NCBI RefSeq assembly: GCF_035306585.1
Contig: NZ_DATGNU010000098.1
Location: forward strand, 1-64,000
Length of the DNA: 64,000 bases
Reading direction: 5' to 3'
Source of the DNA: Galbibacter sp035306585
Lineage (GTDB): Bacteria > Bacteroidota > Bacteroidia > Flavobacteriales > Flavobacteriaceae
Positions 9,709 to 19,325 of the stretch are shown here, one piece after another (within the stretch, counting starts at the first letter, position 1; each line of letters starts with the position of its first letter). The notes beneath the pieces were generated by a model, which saw only the letters and a program-made list of their open reading frames with translations, ran no database searches and was not told the DNA's origin. The translations under genes and the position numbers were made by a program.

Positions 9709-12700
9709 TTAGAATTTTAAGTTGATCCCTAATTGATATGTAACTGAACTTACACGTCCAATTCCCAATGGAGCACTGGCCCATTCTGGGTCATAACCTT
9801 CATAATTTGTAAAGACAAATGGATTGATAACATTGGCATAAATCCTTAAATGTTTAAGATTTAATCGATCAATAATGCTATCACTGAAGGTATATCCTAA
9901 GGCAATATTTTTTATCTTCACAAAAGATGCATCTTTGTAATATCCCACACCGTCGTTCCTCCAATAAGTCCCCATATTTCTACCTTGTGGGTAACTATTA
10001 GAATACTGTGCCGGCAATCCAGCTTGATTCTCTGGCACATACCACTTGATGTCTAGCTTTTGTCTTCCACGGTCTCTTGTGTCTGTGAAGTTGGCATGAA
10101 AATTACTATAGGCTAAAACACCTTGATTGGTAATGACAGAGGCTGAAAGATCAACATTTCCTACTTTTAATTGAGTGAAAATACTTCCTGTCCAATCTGG
10201 TGAAGGACTACCTAGGATAATACGGTCATCCTCAGGAGTGATCTTCCCGTCATTATTTATATCCTTCACTCGAGCTTGTCCTTCAGACTGATTATAGGAC
10301 TCCGCTTCTGCTACTTGATTCCCTTGCCAGATTCCATCGAATTTGTAATTGTAATGCGCGTCAATGTCCTCTCCAATGAACCACCCATTTCCAACATCAT
10401 CAACTTGGTCTTGATTGTATAGCTCTTCAATCTTATTGGTGTTTTTGGTAAAAGTTACATTGGTGGTCCATGTTACATTTTCACCCTCTATTATCCTCCC
10501 CATTATACTGGCTTCAACTCCAGTATTTCGAACCGAGGCCACATTCGCTTTGATGTTGGACCATCCTGATTCAATGGGAAGTTTCTGATCCATTATTAAA
10601 TCATCCGAAAGACGGTCATATACATCTACATTACCTGAGATTCTGTTATTTGCGAATCCAAAGTCTAACCCAAAGTTTATCTCACGTGTTTTTTCCCATC
10701 CTAAATTAGAATTGGCAAGAATAGAAGGGAGCCAGCCATTGGCTACACTACCGTTAAAATCATAGAATAGTTGTCTATCTAAAGAATTCATGGTTGCATA
10801 AGGAGAAACATTGTTATTTCCCGTATACCCGTAACTGGCACGTAATTTCAAATTACTAATGGTCGATGAATTGGAAAGAAAATCTTCTTCAGAGATTCGC
10901 CACGCTACGGCAGCCGATGGGAAGGTATCCCATTTTTTTCCCTCGGACAACAAGGAAGAACCATCCCAACGATTAGAAAGCGTAATGAGATAACGATTAT
11001 CAAAAGAATAATTCATACGAAGTGCGAATGAATTCATGGTCTGCTTGTAGAAGTTAGAACCGAGATTAAACGTACCTTGTTCTCCAGATCCTATATTGTA
11101 GAATCCTGTGTCAAAAGGCATATTACGAGAACTTAAAAAAGAGGTTTCCGTTCTACTATAGTACAAACTCTGTAGGGCAAGAAAATTAAATTGGTGCTTG
11201 TCGTTAAAGTTATAATCGATGTTGATTTGATTATCCCAAGTACCATTAATGGTTTCGCCTTTGTCCATTGATGCAGAGGGCATATCTCCATTGGCTACAC
11301 CGGTATTGGTCATTGCGCCCCAGGATTGCCCTCTTCGGTGGTTTCTATAACTTGCTGAATAAGCCGTTTTAAAAGATAACCAGTCTAGAATATTATATTG
11401 GAAGTAAATATTACCAACTCCAGTCCATTTTCTGGTCTCATCCGAGGAGTTCTGAATTTCTAAAATAGGATTGTATGTGGAGGTCTTGTCTACTACCATA
11501 TTACCATCTAAATCTGTTAATTTACCTGGTAGCGGGAATAGTTCTCCATCGAAACCATATGGTGTCATAAGTGGGCTAAAACGAAATGCTTCACGCATAG
11601 CCACACTACTACCGTCTTGTTGCTCAATAAAGGAGACTGTTAGATTAGCACCTATCTCAAATTTTTCATTAAATTTTTTGGTGACGCCAGTTTTGAAACT
11701 ATATTTTTTTAACGACTCATTATCAATGTTTCCAGTTTCTTTTTGAGCTCCTAAACCAATATTATAGCCTAAGCCATCCTCGGTTCTTCCGGCTGCATTT
11801 ACATAGGTGTTTTGTTGTATTCCTGATTTTAGTACCGCATCATACCAATCGAAAGACTCTTTGTTTTCAGCTCTTCTAAGTAATTCTGAATTTCTTGTTC
11901 CGCTATAGGCATCAAATAAGGTTTCAGGAGTCACATAACCATCTGGTCCTAGGCTCGCTGTAGCCAAATATGCAGATCTATGATAGTACCACCATGTTTC
12001 GGAATCCATCATCTTAGGTAATCTTGCCACGTCTCTAATCCCCATATAACTATCAACTGATACTGTAAAGTCAGCAGGAGCAGAAGTACCACTTTTGGTA
12101 GTTACAATAACAACTCCATTGGAGCCTCTAGATCCGTAAATGGCAGTGGAGGATGCGTCCTTTAAAACATCCATACGTTCTATATCCTCTGGGTTTAAAA
12201 AGTCAATGTTATCAGTTTGAGCACCATCGACGATAAACAACGGATCGCTGTTTCCACTCAGTGAATTCTTTCCCCTGATGACAATGTCATAACCATCTCC
12301 TATACGCCCAGTGCTTTGGGATATTTGTACCCCAGGGACATTTCCTTGCATGGCCTCTAAAGGGTTGTTCATGCTACGCTCTGTAAGGGTATTTGCATCC
12401 ATGCTACCTACGGCTCCCGTTAAATCAGATTTCTTTTGTGTTCCATATCCAATGACCACAACTTCCTCTAACGATTGCGTATCCACCTCTAGAACAATTT
12501 GTACTGATGTCCTACCATTAAGATTGACCTCTTGAGATTTAAACCCAATATAAGTAATCTCTAGAATGGCATCGGATGAAGATAATTGTAATTGAAAATT
12601 ACCATCAAAGTCAGTGGTTGTACCGTTATTGGTTCCTTTTTCTATTACATTCACTCCAGGAAGTGGAGTGTTGCTCTGGTTGTCTACAATGGTTCCACTT

Positions 12701-12810
12701 ACACTGGAACCTTGTTGGCCGTAAACAGCGTTAGCCATTATACAACAGCATACTGCAATAGCAGTTGTAAAAGACCTTAGTCTTGTTTTTACGAGTGTTT
12801 CGATTTTCAT
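9709..12810 (-). CDS. SusC/RagA-family TonB-dependent outer-membrane transporter
   Basis: TonB-dependent importer of oligosaccharides into the periplasm. Of 1033 residues, about 1-31 are the signal peptide. A carboxypeptidase-regulatory-like beta domain follows (GTIVDNQSNTPLPGVNVIEKG, about 39-115), then the SusC motif VVVIGYGTQKK, the plug (IVDGAQTDNIDFLNPEDIE and GSRGSNGVVIVTTK) and a large beta-barrel ending in an aromatic-rich strand with terminal Phe (YQLGINLKF). It is the first gene of the leftward PUL operon and has a promoter/operator unit directly upstream. Substrate is inferred as pectin oligomers. Confidence 0.97.
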   Translation of the reverse strand: MKIETLVKTRLRSFTTAIAVCCCIMANAVYGQQGSSVSGTIVDNQSNTPLPGVNVIEKGTNNGTTTDFDGNFQLQLSSSDAILEITYIGFKSQEVNLNGRTSVQIVLEVDTQSLEEVVVIGYGTQKKSDLTGAVGSMDANTLTERSMNNPLEAMQGNVPGVQISQSTGRIGDGYDIVIRGKNSLSGNSDPLFIVDGAQTDNIDFLNPEDIERMDVLKDASSTAIYGSRGSNGVVIVTTKSGTSAPADFTVSVDSYMGIRDVARLPKMMDSETWWYYHRSAYLATASLGPDGYVTPETLFDAYSGTRNSELLRRAENKESFDWYDAVLKSGIQQNTYVNAAGRTEDGLGYNIGLGAQKETGNIDNESLKKYSFKTGVTKKFNEKFEIGANLTVSFIEQQDGSSVAMREAFRFSPLMTPYGFDGELFPLPGKLTDLDGNMVVDKTSTYNPILEIQNSSDETRKWTGVGNIYFQYNILDWLSFKTAYSASYRNHRRGQSWGAMTNTGVANGDMPSASMDKGETINGTWDNQINIDYNFNDKHQFNFLALQSLYYSRTETSFLSSRNMPFDTGFYNIGSGEQGTFNLGSNFYKQTMNSFALRMNYSFDNRYLITLSNRWDGSSLLSEGKKWDTFPSAAVAWRISEEDFLSNSSTISNLKLRASYGYTGNNNVSPYATMNSLDRQLFYDFNGSVANGWLPSILANSNLGWEKTREINFGLDFGFANNRISGNVDVYDRLSDDLIMDQKLPIESGWSNIKANVASVRNTGVEASIMGRIIEGENVTWTTNVTFTKNTNKIEELYNQDQVDDVGNGWFIGEDIDAHYNYKFDGIWQGNQVAEAESYNQSEGQARVKDINNDGKITPEDDRIILGSPSPDWTGSIFTQLKVGNVDLSASVITNQGVLAYSNFHANFTDTRDRGRQKLDIKWYVPENQAGLPAQYSNSYPQGRNMGTYWRNDGVGYYKDASFVKIKNIALGYTFSDSIIDRLNLKHLRIYANVINPFVFTNYEGYDPEWASAPLGIGRVSSVTYQLGINLKF

Positions 12811-12874
12811 AATTGCGTCGGCTTGGTTTTAAAAGTTGTTTGACTTGATTTTAATTCATAATGTTAGTTTGATT

Positions 12875-12919
12875 TGTAATCGATTGCACGAATCTACTAA
12901 TTTGATATTAAAAAACAAA
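12875..12919 (-). promoter_or_regulatory. susC promoter with LacI-type operator
   Basis: Read on the minus strand: a -33 TTTG (12916-12919), a 19-nt spacer, a -7 box TAGATTCG (12889-12896, one mismatch to TAnnTTTG), then the near-palindrome TGCAATCGATTACA (12875-12888) starting at the next base. The operator would cover the transcription start. The same geometry is seen at kduI. A central CG within a 14-bp palindrome is typical of LacI-family sites. Confidence 0.7.
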
Positions 12920-13059
12920 TAAAACCTTAAAAAAAGATAGTATTATAAATTTATTTCTATTTTTTTTAACAAAATAGTACTACTTTTACCAACATAAAGA
13001 TTACTTAATACTAATCTACGCTCATTTATGGCGTAATAATCTGATTCTATCAATTTAAA

Positions 13060-13108
13060 GGTAATCGATAACATTAAATTAAATTAAAAATCAAAATGGT
13101 TACATTTG
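13060..13108 (+). promoter_or_regulatory. lacI promoter region with operator copy
   Basis: GTAATCGATAAC, inside GGTAATCGATAACA (13060-13073), is a second copy of the ATCGAT-centred palindrome, with half-sites GTAATC and GTTATC. A -7 box TACATTTG lies at 13101-13108, about 28 bp before the lacI ATG. No good -33 element is visible. The operator sits upstream of this promoter, consistent with autoregulation or looping to the susC site, which is an inference. Confidence 0.55.
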
Positions 13109-13136
13109 TGAGCTGTTAGCGTTAAATACCTGATGA

Positions 13137-14153
13137 ATGAGCGAAAAGACAACGATTTACGATATAGCCAAAGCCTTAAACATTACTGCAGCTACAGTAT
13201 CGAGAGCTTTGAACAACAACCCTAAAATTAGTCAAGCTACTAAAAAGTTAGTTCTAGAGACTGCTGCTAAGATGAATTACAAGCAAAATAAACTAGCCTT
13301 GGCATTAAAGAGTGGTAGGAGTAATACCGTTGGGGTTATTGTTCCTTATATTGACAGAAATTTTTTTTCTTCCATTATTCGTGGTATAGAAGAAGAATTG
13401 TACCCATTAGGGTACCATGTAATTATTTGTCAAACCCATGAAGAGGAGGGGACTGAAATAGATAATATCAATGCCCTTTTAAATGCCCAAGTAGATGGAA
13501 TATTAATGTCGGTATCAAAACACACTACGCAATTGGATCATTTTGATCATGTGCTTAAAAAAGGGATTCCACTGGTGTTTTTTGATAGGAGAAAGGATGT
13601 CAAAGGAGTAAGTACAGTGACCATTGACGATTTTCAAGGCGGATATATGGCAACCAAGCATTTAATACAGCAAGGCTGTAAGCGGATCGCACACCTCTCC
13701 GGTGATCGTTCCTTAGAGATTTATAAGCATCGTTATGAAGGCTATAAGCAGGCTTTAGAAGACTTTGGTTTAAAGTTTAATAAAGAATATGTCATTCAAA
13801 GTAAAAGTGATGTAATATCAGGGCATAAAGCTATCGATAAATTTATGAAATTAGACGATCGTCCAGACGCCATATTCTCCTCGAGTGATTTTTTGGCCCT
13901 TGGCGCCATTGAGCAACTTAAAAAAAATGGAATCAAAATTCCTGAAGAATTTTGTGTGGTGGGTTTTAGTAATGAACCCTTTACCAAATTCATGGAACTT
14001 TCCATAAGTAGTGTTGATCAATCTCCAGTGCAGATGGGCAACACAGCGGCTAAAGTCTTTTTAGAACAAGTAAAAGATGCCAAAGTAAAAATTGAAAAAA
14101 AGGTAGTACTTTCCCCAACGCTTAAGATTAGAAAATCTTCAAGTAGGTCTTAA
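13137..14153 (+). CDS. LacI-family transcriptional regulator of the pectin/galacturonate operons
   Basis: A 338-residue LacI/GalR regulator. The N-terminal helix-turn-helix and hinge (TIYDIAKALNITAATVSRAL, residues 5-24, then KMNYKQNKLALALKSGRS) precede a periplasmic-binding-protein-like effector domain (TVGVIVPYIDRNFFSSIIRG onward). It is divergent from susC. ATCGAT-centred palindromes before susC, lacI and kduI are the likely targets, so it probably represses the PUL operon and the KduI-to-UxaA operon until a uronate or KDG-like inducer is present. The effector is unknown. Confidence 0.93.
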   Translation: MSEKTTIYDIAKALNITAATVSRALNNNPKISQATKKLVLETAAKMNYKQNKLALALKSGRSNTVGVIVPYIDRNFFSSIIRGIEEELYPLGYHVIICQTHEEEGTEIDNINALLNAQVDGILMSVSKHTTQLDHFDHVLKKGIPLVFFDRRKDVKGVSTVTIDDFQGGYMATKHLIQQGCKRIAHLSGDRSLEIYKHRYEGYKQALEDFGLKFNKEYVIQSKSDVISGHKAIDKFMKLDDRPDAIFSSSDFLALGAIEQLKKNGIKIPEEFCVVGFSNEPFTKFMELSISSVDQSPVQMGNTAAKVFLEQVKDAKVKIEKKVVLSPTLKIRKSSSRS

Positions 14154-14239
14154 ATTGTCTATTTATTCTATTTTTTATTCATTTAAGGAACATAGAAATC
14201 AATAAAAATCATAATTTTAAATTGATTTTCTCTGATAGG

Positions 14240-14277
14240 GAAGTAGGACGATACTTCTTCCACAGAGAAGTACTTCT
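14240..14277. repeat. GAAGTA inverted repeats upstream of the DinB-like gene
   Basis: GAAGTA (14240-14245) and TACTTC (14252-14257) form one inverted pair. A 12-bp perfect palindrome AGAAGTACTTCT follows at 14266-14277, ending 17 bp before the ATG. Three-fold use of the same half-site in 38 bp suggests a protein-binding site or leader hairpin. Confidence 0.55.
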
Positions 14278-14294
14278 AACCAAAAAACACAATT

Positions 14295-14822
14295 ATGAAA
14301 ACTATTCGATTGATTATGACCTTTGTGATCCTAAGTGGATCCTATTTTATGCATGCTCAAGGAGTGAGCGAAGAAGAAATTGCAGATTGGACACGGGCGA
14401 AGGCTTATACATTGGAGTATATGGAAGCCATGCCTGAGGATCAATATGATTACAAACCTACCGAAGAGGTACGTTCCTTTGCAAAACAAATGCTTCATAT
14501 TGCTGATTCTAATTACGGATTCGGTGCTGTAGCTACTGGTGTAGAAAGTCCTGTGGGAATGGGTGAATCAGAAAAAACAGCGGATACCTCCAAAGAAAAT
14601 GTTATTAAACTAGTCAATAAAAGTTATGATTTCTTGATCGATCATCTTAAAGGTTTGACAGCGCAACAATTAAGCGAGACCGTTAAATTATTTGATCGAT
14701 TTGAAATGACTAAGGCAACTGCCTTGGATAAGGCTTTTGAACACCAAACTCATCACCGAGGACAAACAACTATTTACCTAAGGCTTGTTGGGGTTAAACC
14801 ACCGAACGAGAAATTATTTTAA
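14295..14822 (+). CDS. DinB-family (four-helix metal-binding) exported protein
   Basis: A 175-residue protein with an N-terminal signal peptide (MKTIRLIMTFVILSGSYFMHAQ) and a DinB/DUF664-like four-helix bundle. Family signs are EAMPEDQYDYKPTEEVRSF, the first metal-ligand His in MLHIADSN, and the C-terminal HQTHHRGQT motif supplying the other His ligands. DinB-like proteins include thiol-dependent transferases, but most exported members are uncharacterised. It is followed by a terminator and is probably monocistronic. It has no obvious role in pectin use and may be a passenger in the island. Confidence 0.85.
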   Translation: MKTIRLIMTFVILSGSYFMHAQGVSEEEIADWTRAKAYTLEYMEAMPEDQYDYKPTEEVRSFAKQMLHIADSNYGFGAVATGVESPVGMGESEKTADTSKENVIKLVNKSYDFLIDHLKGLTAQQLSETVKLFDRFEMTKATALDKAFEHQTHHRGQTTIYLRLVGVKPPNEKLF

Positions 14823-14844
14823 TGGAAACGTGTAACTAATAATT

Positions 14845-14893
14845 AAACCCACCTCTGAGGAGTTTATTGCAATGCAGAGATGGGTTTTTTTGT
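14845..14893. terminator. Intrinsic terminator between DinB-like gene and uxaA
   Basis: AAACCCA-c-CTCTG (14845-14857) pairs with CAGAG-a-TGGGTTT (14875-14887), with one mismatch. It is followed on the plus strand by a T-run (14885-14891). It terminates the rightward DinB-like gene well and may also serve the converging leftward uxaA end, where the T-tract is weaker. Confidence 0.8.
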
Positions 14894-14908
14894 GTTTTTT
14901 GAATAAGC

Positions 14909-16519
14909 CTAAAGTGAAACACCGCGTTTCCATGGGATAAAATCGTTTTGATTTAATTCCATGGCCTTTGTGGGTTTACCACTAGCGACCTCAAGGATAT
15001 ATTCCATAAGCTGATCAGCAGTCTGCTCTATAGTTTGTTCGCCTCGAATAATGGCGCCTGTTTCAAAATCAATAATATCTGGCATTTTCTCGGCAAGTTC
15101 CGTATTAGATGCCACCTTAATAACAGGGGTAATAGGGTTTCCAGTAGGAGTACCCAAACCTGTTGTAAAGAGAATAATATTTGCTCCTGAACCAGCCATG
15201 GCTGTTGTGCTTTCCACATCATTACCAGGGGTACAAAGTAGTGTTAATCCTGGTTTGGTTACATACTCCGTGTAGTCCAATACCTGTGAAACGGGTGATG
15301 TTCCACCTTTTTTAGCGGCTCCAGCTGATTTCATCGCGTCGGTTATGAGCCCGTCCTTAATGTTTCCTGGGGAGGGGTTCATATCAAAACCAGATCCAGC
15401 ATCTACGACGGATTTTTCATAGGCTTTCATCAATTCAAGAAAGCGCTTTCCATCTGCTTCCTCCACACAGCGATTGACAAGTTCTTGCTCTACACCGCAA
15501 AGCTCTGGGAATTCAGATAAAATTGCTGACCCTCCCACAGCTGCCATGATATCTGAAATATGGCCTAAGGTAGGGTTCGCAGAAATTCCTGAGAAACCAT
15601 CAGATCCGCCACATTCTAATCCAATCTTGAGTTTAGAAATGGGAGCTGGTTTGCGGGAGATTTCATTGGCCATTTTAATGGCTTCGAAGGATTCCGTTAT
15701 GATGGTGTTTAGCATGTTATCTACCGTTCCCATTTGCTGTTGTTCGTAGATGAGTATAGGCTTGGTGTTCTCGGGCGCCACTTGGTTAAGCGCATCTTTA
15801 AATATCCGTATTTGTAAATTTTGACACCCTAAACTCAGTACTGTGGCGCCAGCAACATTGGGATTGTTAACATACCCTGCGAGCAATCGAGCAAGAGATT
15901 CTGAGTCCTGACGTATGCCACCACAACCGCCTTGGTGGGTAATAAATTGGACTTCTACGTTATCAAATACTGGAACAGCTTGATCAACCGTGGTGGTTTG
16001 GCTGGGATCTGAGTTGTTTAAAAGAGACCGCAGTAGCAACTGGTGTTTGCTGACGTTTTGGTTTAGAAGTTCTTTTTCAAAAACTTCTTTGAGTACTTCT
16101 ATATTTCTATTTTCGCAGAAAACTAACGGAAAGAATAACCAAACGTTTCTGGTTCCTACCTGCCCATCGGCCCTGTGGTATCCCATAAATTCTCTATCCT
16201 TCCACTGACTTACCTCTGGTGGAGTCCAAGTGAACTTTTCGGTTTTTCCGAACACCTTCTCACTTTGGTGCTTTACATTCTCAGTGGTAATGACTTCTCC
16301 TTTTTTGATAGGTTGACTCGCACTTCCAACAAGTACTCCATACATAATGATTTTATCATCTGTCTTAAAAGTAGTTAAAGCGATTTTATGTTTAGCCTTA
16401 ACATCGGAGAGGACCTCAATGGATTGTTGTTCAAATTCAATTGGTGTCCCCTTTGTTATATTTTTCAAAGCCACCGCAACATTGTCATTTGGATGTACTT
16501 TAATTAATTGCTTTTCCAT
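14909..16519 (-). CDS. uxaA: Altronate dehydratase
   Basis: Dehydrates D-altronate to 2-keto-3-deoxy-D-gluconate (KDG) in the galacturonate branch. At 536 residues it is a full-length UxaA with an N-terminal SAF-like domain (about 1-80, KVHPNDNVAVALKNITKG) and the large catalytic domain. Landmarks are EFMGYHRADGQVGTRNVWL, THQGGCGGIRQDS, LECGGSDGFSGISANP and LLCTPGNDVESTTAMAGSG, containing conserved Cys/His residues expected for the metal site. It is the last gene of the leftward KduI-UxaA operon, 27 bp after uxaB. Confidence 0.96.
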   Translation of the reverse strand: MEKQLIKVHPNDNVAVALKNITKGTPIEFEQQSIEVLSDVKAKHKIALTTFKTDDKIIMYGVLVGSASQPIKKGEVITTENVKHQSEKVFGKTEKFTWTPPEVSQWKDREFMGYHRADGQVGTRNVWLFFPLVFCENRNIEVLKEVFEKELLNQNVSKHQLLLRSLLNNSDPSQTTTVDQAVPVFDNVEVQFITHQGGCGGIRQDSESLARLLAGYVNNPNVAGATVLSLGCQNLQIRIFKDALNQVAPENTKPILIYEQQQMGTVDNMLNTIITESFEAIKMANEISRKPAPISKLKIGLECGGSDGFSGISANPTLGHISDIMAAVGGSAILSEFPELCGVEQELVNRCVEEADGKRFLELMKAYEKSVVDAGSGFDMNPSPGNIKDGLITDAMKSAGAAKKGGTSPVSQVLDYTEYVTKPGLTLLCTPGNDVESTTAMAGSGANIILFTTGLGTPTGNPITPVIKVASNTELAEKMPDIIDFETGAIIRGEQTIEQTADQLMEYILEVASGKPTKAMELNQNDFIPWKRGVSL

Positions 16520-16546
16520 AATTCATTCTTTTCATCTATTATAACG

Positions 16547-17998
16547 TTACTTACCTACCTGCTTGATAAATTCTTGAAAACCTTCTTCAATACCTTTGGT
16601 GTCAATAAGTGATAAACCTTTGGATACAGCAGCGCAAAGCCCATTTATTTTTGTTAGATCTCGATCCCATAATTCAGTGAACGATAGCGCCTTTTCACTT
16701 ATTTGGTCGTAAGAGGTCTCTTGCCATAACGCTTTAAATATAGCCACCACTTCAGCATCGTCTTTAACAGGTAACTCCTGATCATTCCATTGTGATTTGT
16801 AAAACCGAATTAGACACGCTAGCGCAAAGGTTAAATGAACTGGTAATCTACCTTTAAGTTCTACATAAGCCAATAAACTTGGCAGTACTCGAACTTTAAA
16901 TTTGGAAATAGAATTCAGCGCAATACTGGAGAGCATGTGTTTTATAAACGGGTTTCTAAAGCGATCCAATACCGCTTGGGCAAATTGCTCCAATTCTTGG
17001 CGATCCATCTCTAGGGTAGGGATGATCTCTTGAAAAATTGCCTGCTGCACAAAAGAACCAGTGAATGGATTGTCCACAGTTTGCTTAACAGTCTCATTGC
17101 CATAGAGAATTGAAAAAGGAACCATCGTGGTATGTGCTCCATTTAAAATACGCACTTTCCTTGTTCGGTATGGCTGCATATCCGTGACAATTTTCACGTC
17201 CAAATCCGTTTTGTGAAACGGTAACTTTGATTTGAGTTTCTCGTCTGCTTCAATAACCCATAAGAAGAATTTCTCTGCACTTACAATTAAGTTGTCTTGG
17301 TAGTCCAACTGTGCATTGTAGGCCTCAATATCATCCTTGGGATATCCTGGAACAATTCGATCGACAAGGGTATTATGAAAATCGTTGCACTGAAGGATCC
17401 ACTGTTTAAACCCGTCTCCCAGGTTCCATAGTTCGATATACTGTAAAATAATCTTTTTTAATGTATGAGCATTGTAATTGATTAACTCACAAGGAATTAT
17501 TGTAAGTCCTTTGCCTTTTTCACCTTTAAAATACTCAAAGCGTTCATAAAGAAATCGGGTCAATTTTCCAGGAAAAGAACTGGGGGGTTCCATTTCAAAT
17601 CGATCCTCTGGATTAAAGGAAATTCCTGCCTCGGTCGTATTGGAAATGACAAATTCTAATTCTTCCAATTGGGCAAGGGATAAATAAGCCTTAAAATCTT
17701 GATAGGGATTAACACCCTGTACGATACTAGAAATCAATTCTTTTTCCTGTATTTCTTTTCCTTCCCAAATACCCTTCATAAAAAGGGTATATAGACCGTC
17801 CTGCTGGTTTAAAAGCTTTACCATACCTTCCGATAAGGGCTGGATCACAGCGACTCCTGCATTAAAATCACATTTCTTATTTAAGGTGTCAATAGCGTAA
17901 TCGACAAACGCCCTTAAAAAATTCCCTTCTCCAAATTGCAATACTTTAATAGGATAGTTTGGAAGATGGTCCACCGTGGTTCTGTTTAATTCTTTCAT
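16547..17998 (-). CDS. uxaB: Tagaturonate reductase (altronate oxidoreductase)
   Basis: NADH-dependent reduction of D-tagaturonate to D-altronate. The 483-residue protein belongs to the polyol/mannitol dehydrogenase long-chain family, with an N-terminal nucleotide-binding block (VLQFGEGNFLRAFVDYAID, from about 19) and a C-terminal domain with the conserved VRILNGAHTTMVP. The UxaB assignment over UxuB rests on its place between the transporter and uxaA, and on a separate SDR that can serve as fructuronate reductase in the UxuA operon. DctM ends 28 bp upstream. Confidence 0.93.
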   Translation of the reverse strand: MKELNRTTVDHLPNYPIKVLQFGEGNFLRAFVDYAIDTLNKKCDFNAGVAVIQPLSEGMVKLLNQQDGLYTLFMKGIWEGKEIQEKELISSIVQGVNPYQDFKAYLSLAQLEELEFVISNTTEAGISFNPEDRFEMEPPSSFPGKLTRFLYERFEYFKGEKGKGLTIIPCELINYNAHTLKKIILQYIELWNLGDGFKQWILQCNDFHNTLVDRIVPGYPKDDIEAYNAQLDYQDNLIVSAEKFFLWVIEADEKLKSKLPFHKTDLDVKIVTDMQPYRTRKVRILNGAHTTMVPFSILYGNETVKQTVDNPFTGSFVQQAIFQEIIPTLEMDRQELEQFAQAVLDRFRNPFIKHMLSSIALNSISKFKVRVLPSLLAYVELKGRLPVHLTFALACLIRFYKSQWNDQELPVKDDAEVVAIFKALWQETSYDQISEKALSFTELWDRDLTKINGLCAAVSKGLSLIDTKGIEEGFQEFIKQVGK

Positions 17999-18025
17999 TT
18001 ATTTAGCAAAATTTTATTTTATCAT

Positions 18026-19321
18026 TTAAAACCCAAATAGACTTGGTAGCCATAATGTTAATTGCGGAAAATAGGTTATTAATAATAATGCCACTATCAT
18101 TGCCGCAAACATTGGAATTAATGGCTTGATGACCTTTTGTATAGAAGTTTTGGCAATTCCGACCCCGACAAAAAGCACTGATCCCACCGGCGGTGTACAA
18201 AGGCCGATACAAAGATTCAGGATCATAAGAATTCCAAAGTGCACAGGATCCATTCCTAAGGCAGTTACAATGGGCAGAAAGATAGGAGTAAATATAAGCA
18301 CCGCTGGTGTCATATCCATAAAGGTTCCAACAGCCAATAGGATGAGATTAATAATTAATAATATGATAATTGGATTTTCACTTATTTGTAAAAGTCCCGT
18401 ACTAATTTCTTGTGGAATATTTTCATAAGACATTACCCATGACATACTCATAGAAGCTCCAATTAAAAGCATTACCACGGCGGTAGTTGCAGAGGAGTCA
18501 AGAAGAATTTGCGGCAGGTTTTTAACGGAAATTTCCTTGTATATAAATCCTAATACTAAGGTGTACAATACAGCAATCGCAGAAGCCTCTGTTGCGGTAA
18601 ATATACCAATAACGATTCCTCCAATGACTACAACTAAAAGTAGCAAACTTGGTAAGGCATCTATGAAAGTTTTAAATACTTCTTTAAGCGAACTACCTTT
18701 ACCGATATTATATTTTTTCTTTTTAGCCCAAATAGCCGCTACCATCATAAGGAGTAATCCAGTAAGTATTCCTGGGATATATCCCGCCAAGAAAAGAGCC
18801 GCAATAGAAACACCTCCACTAGCTAATGAATATACGATGAGTACATTACTGGGTGGTATTACTAATCCAGTGGTGGCTGAGGTGATATTAACAGCTACTC
18901 CAAACTCTTTTGAATACCCTTCTTTCTCCATTTCAGGACCTAAGATGCTTCCCATCGCAGACGCAGATGCCATCGCCGAACCAGCGATGGCACCCATGAG
19001 CATCGCGGCAATGACATTAATTAAAGCTAAACCACCAGGGAGTGATCCAACGAGTGTTTTGGCAAAGGCAATAAGCCGATGGGCAATCCCTCCTTTGTTC
19101 ATCAGTTCACCAGAGAGAATAAAAAAGGGGATGGCCAGTAGCGCAAAACTATCGAGTCCAGTGGCCATTCGTTGTGCTACGGTGGTAAAGGATGCAATGG
19201 AGTCAATGGAGACCATCATGGTTAATAAGGATGAGACGGTAATACTCCAAGCAACAGGGGTTCCTATCGCTAGAAGGAATAAGAAACTTATTATAAGTAC
19301 AAGTACAGGTGTATAGTCCAT
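18026..19321 (-). CDS. dctM: TRAP transporter large membrane subunit (DctM)
   Basis: Large permease of a tripartite ATP-independent periplasmic transporter, the sodium- or proton-driven translocation unit. The 431 residues are almost entirely hydrophobic with about 12 membrane segments. They include family motifs such as PFFILSGELMNKGGIAHRL, GAIAGSAMASASAMGSIL and NLCIGLCTPPVGSVLFVG. It lies 4 bp after dctQ. Position among uronate genes suggests import of free hexuronates or short unsaturated uronates released in the periplasm. Confidence 0.95.
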   Translation of the reverse strand: MDYTPVLVLIISFLFLLAIGTPVAWSITVSSLLTMMVSIDSIASFTTVAQRMATGLDSFALLAIPFFILSGELMNKGGIAHRLIAFAKTLVGSLPGGLALINVIAAMLMGAIAGSAMASASAMGSILGPEMEKEGYSKEFGVAVNITSATTGLVIPPSNVLIVYSLASGGVSIAALFLAGYIPGILTGLLLMMVAAIWAKKKKYNIGKGSSLKEVFKTFIDALPSLLLLVVVIGGIVIGIFTATEASAIAVLYTLVLGFIYKEISVKNLPQILLDSSATTAVVMLLIGASMSMSWVMSYENIPQEISTGLLQISENPIIILLIINLILLAVGTFMDMTPAVLIFTPIFLPIVTALGMDPVHFGILMILNLCIGLCTPPVGSVLFVGVGIAKTSIQKVIKPLIPMFAAMIVALLLITYFPQLTLWLPSLFGF

Positions 19322-19325
19322 AATG

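Larger units (their letters stand above)
12811..13136. other. Divergent intergenic control region between susC and lacI
   Basis: 326 bp of very AT-rich DNA with no gene. It holds the susC promoter/operator near its left end and a second operator-like site near lacI, with centres 185 bp apart. The middle part (about 12920-13055) contains only A/T-rich tracts and no other recognisable element. Confidence 0.75.

Noticed and set aside
14222..14437. Open frame overlapping the DinB-like gene start
   Set aside because: Different frame, Cys/Arg-rich with no family; overlaps a clear signal-peptide gene.
18537..19316. 259-codon open frame antisense to dctM
   Set aside because: Shadow of a highly hydrophobic gene; composition is Pro/Ser/Ile-rich and matches no family.
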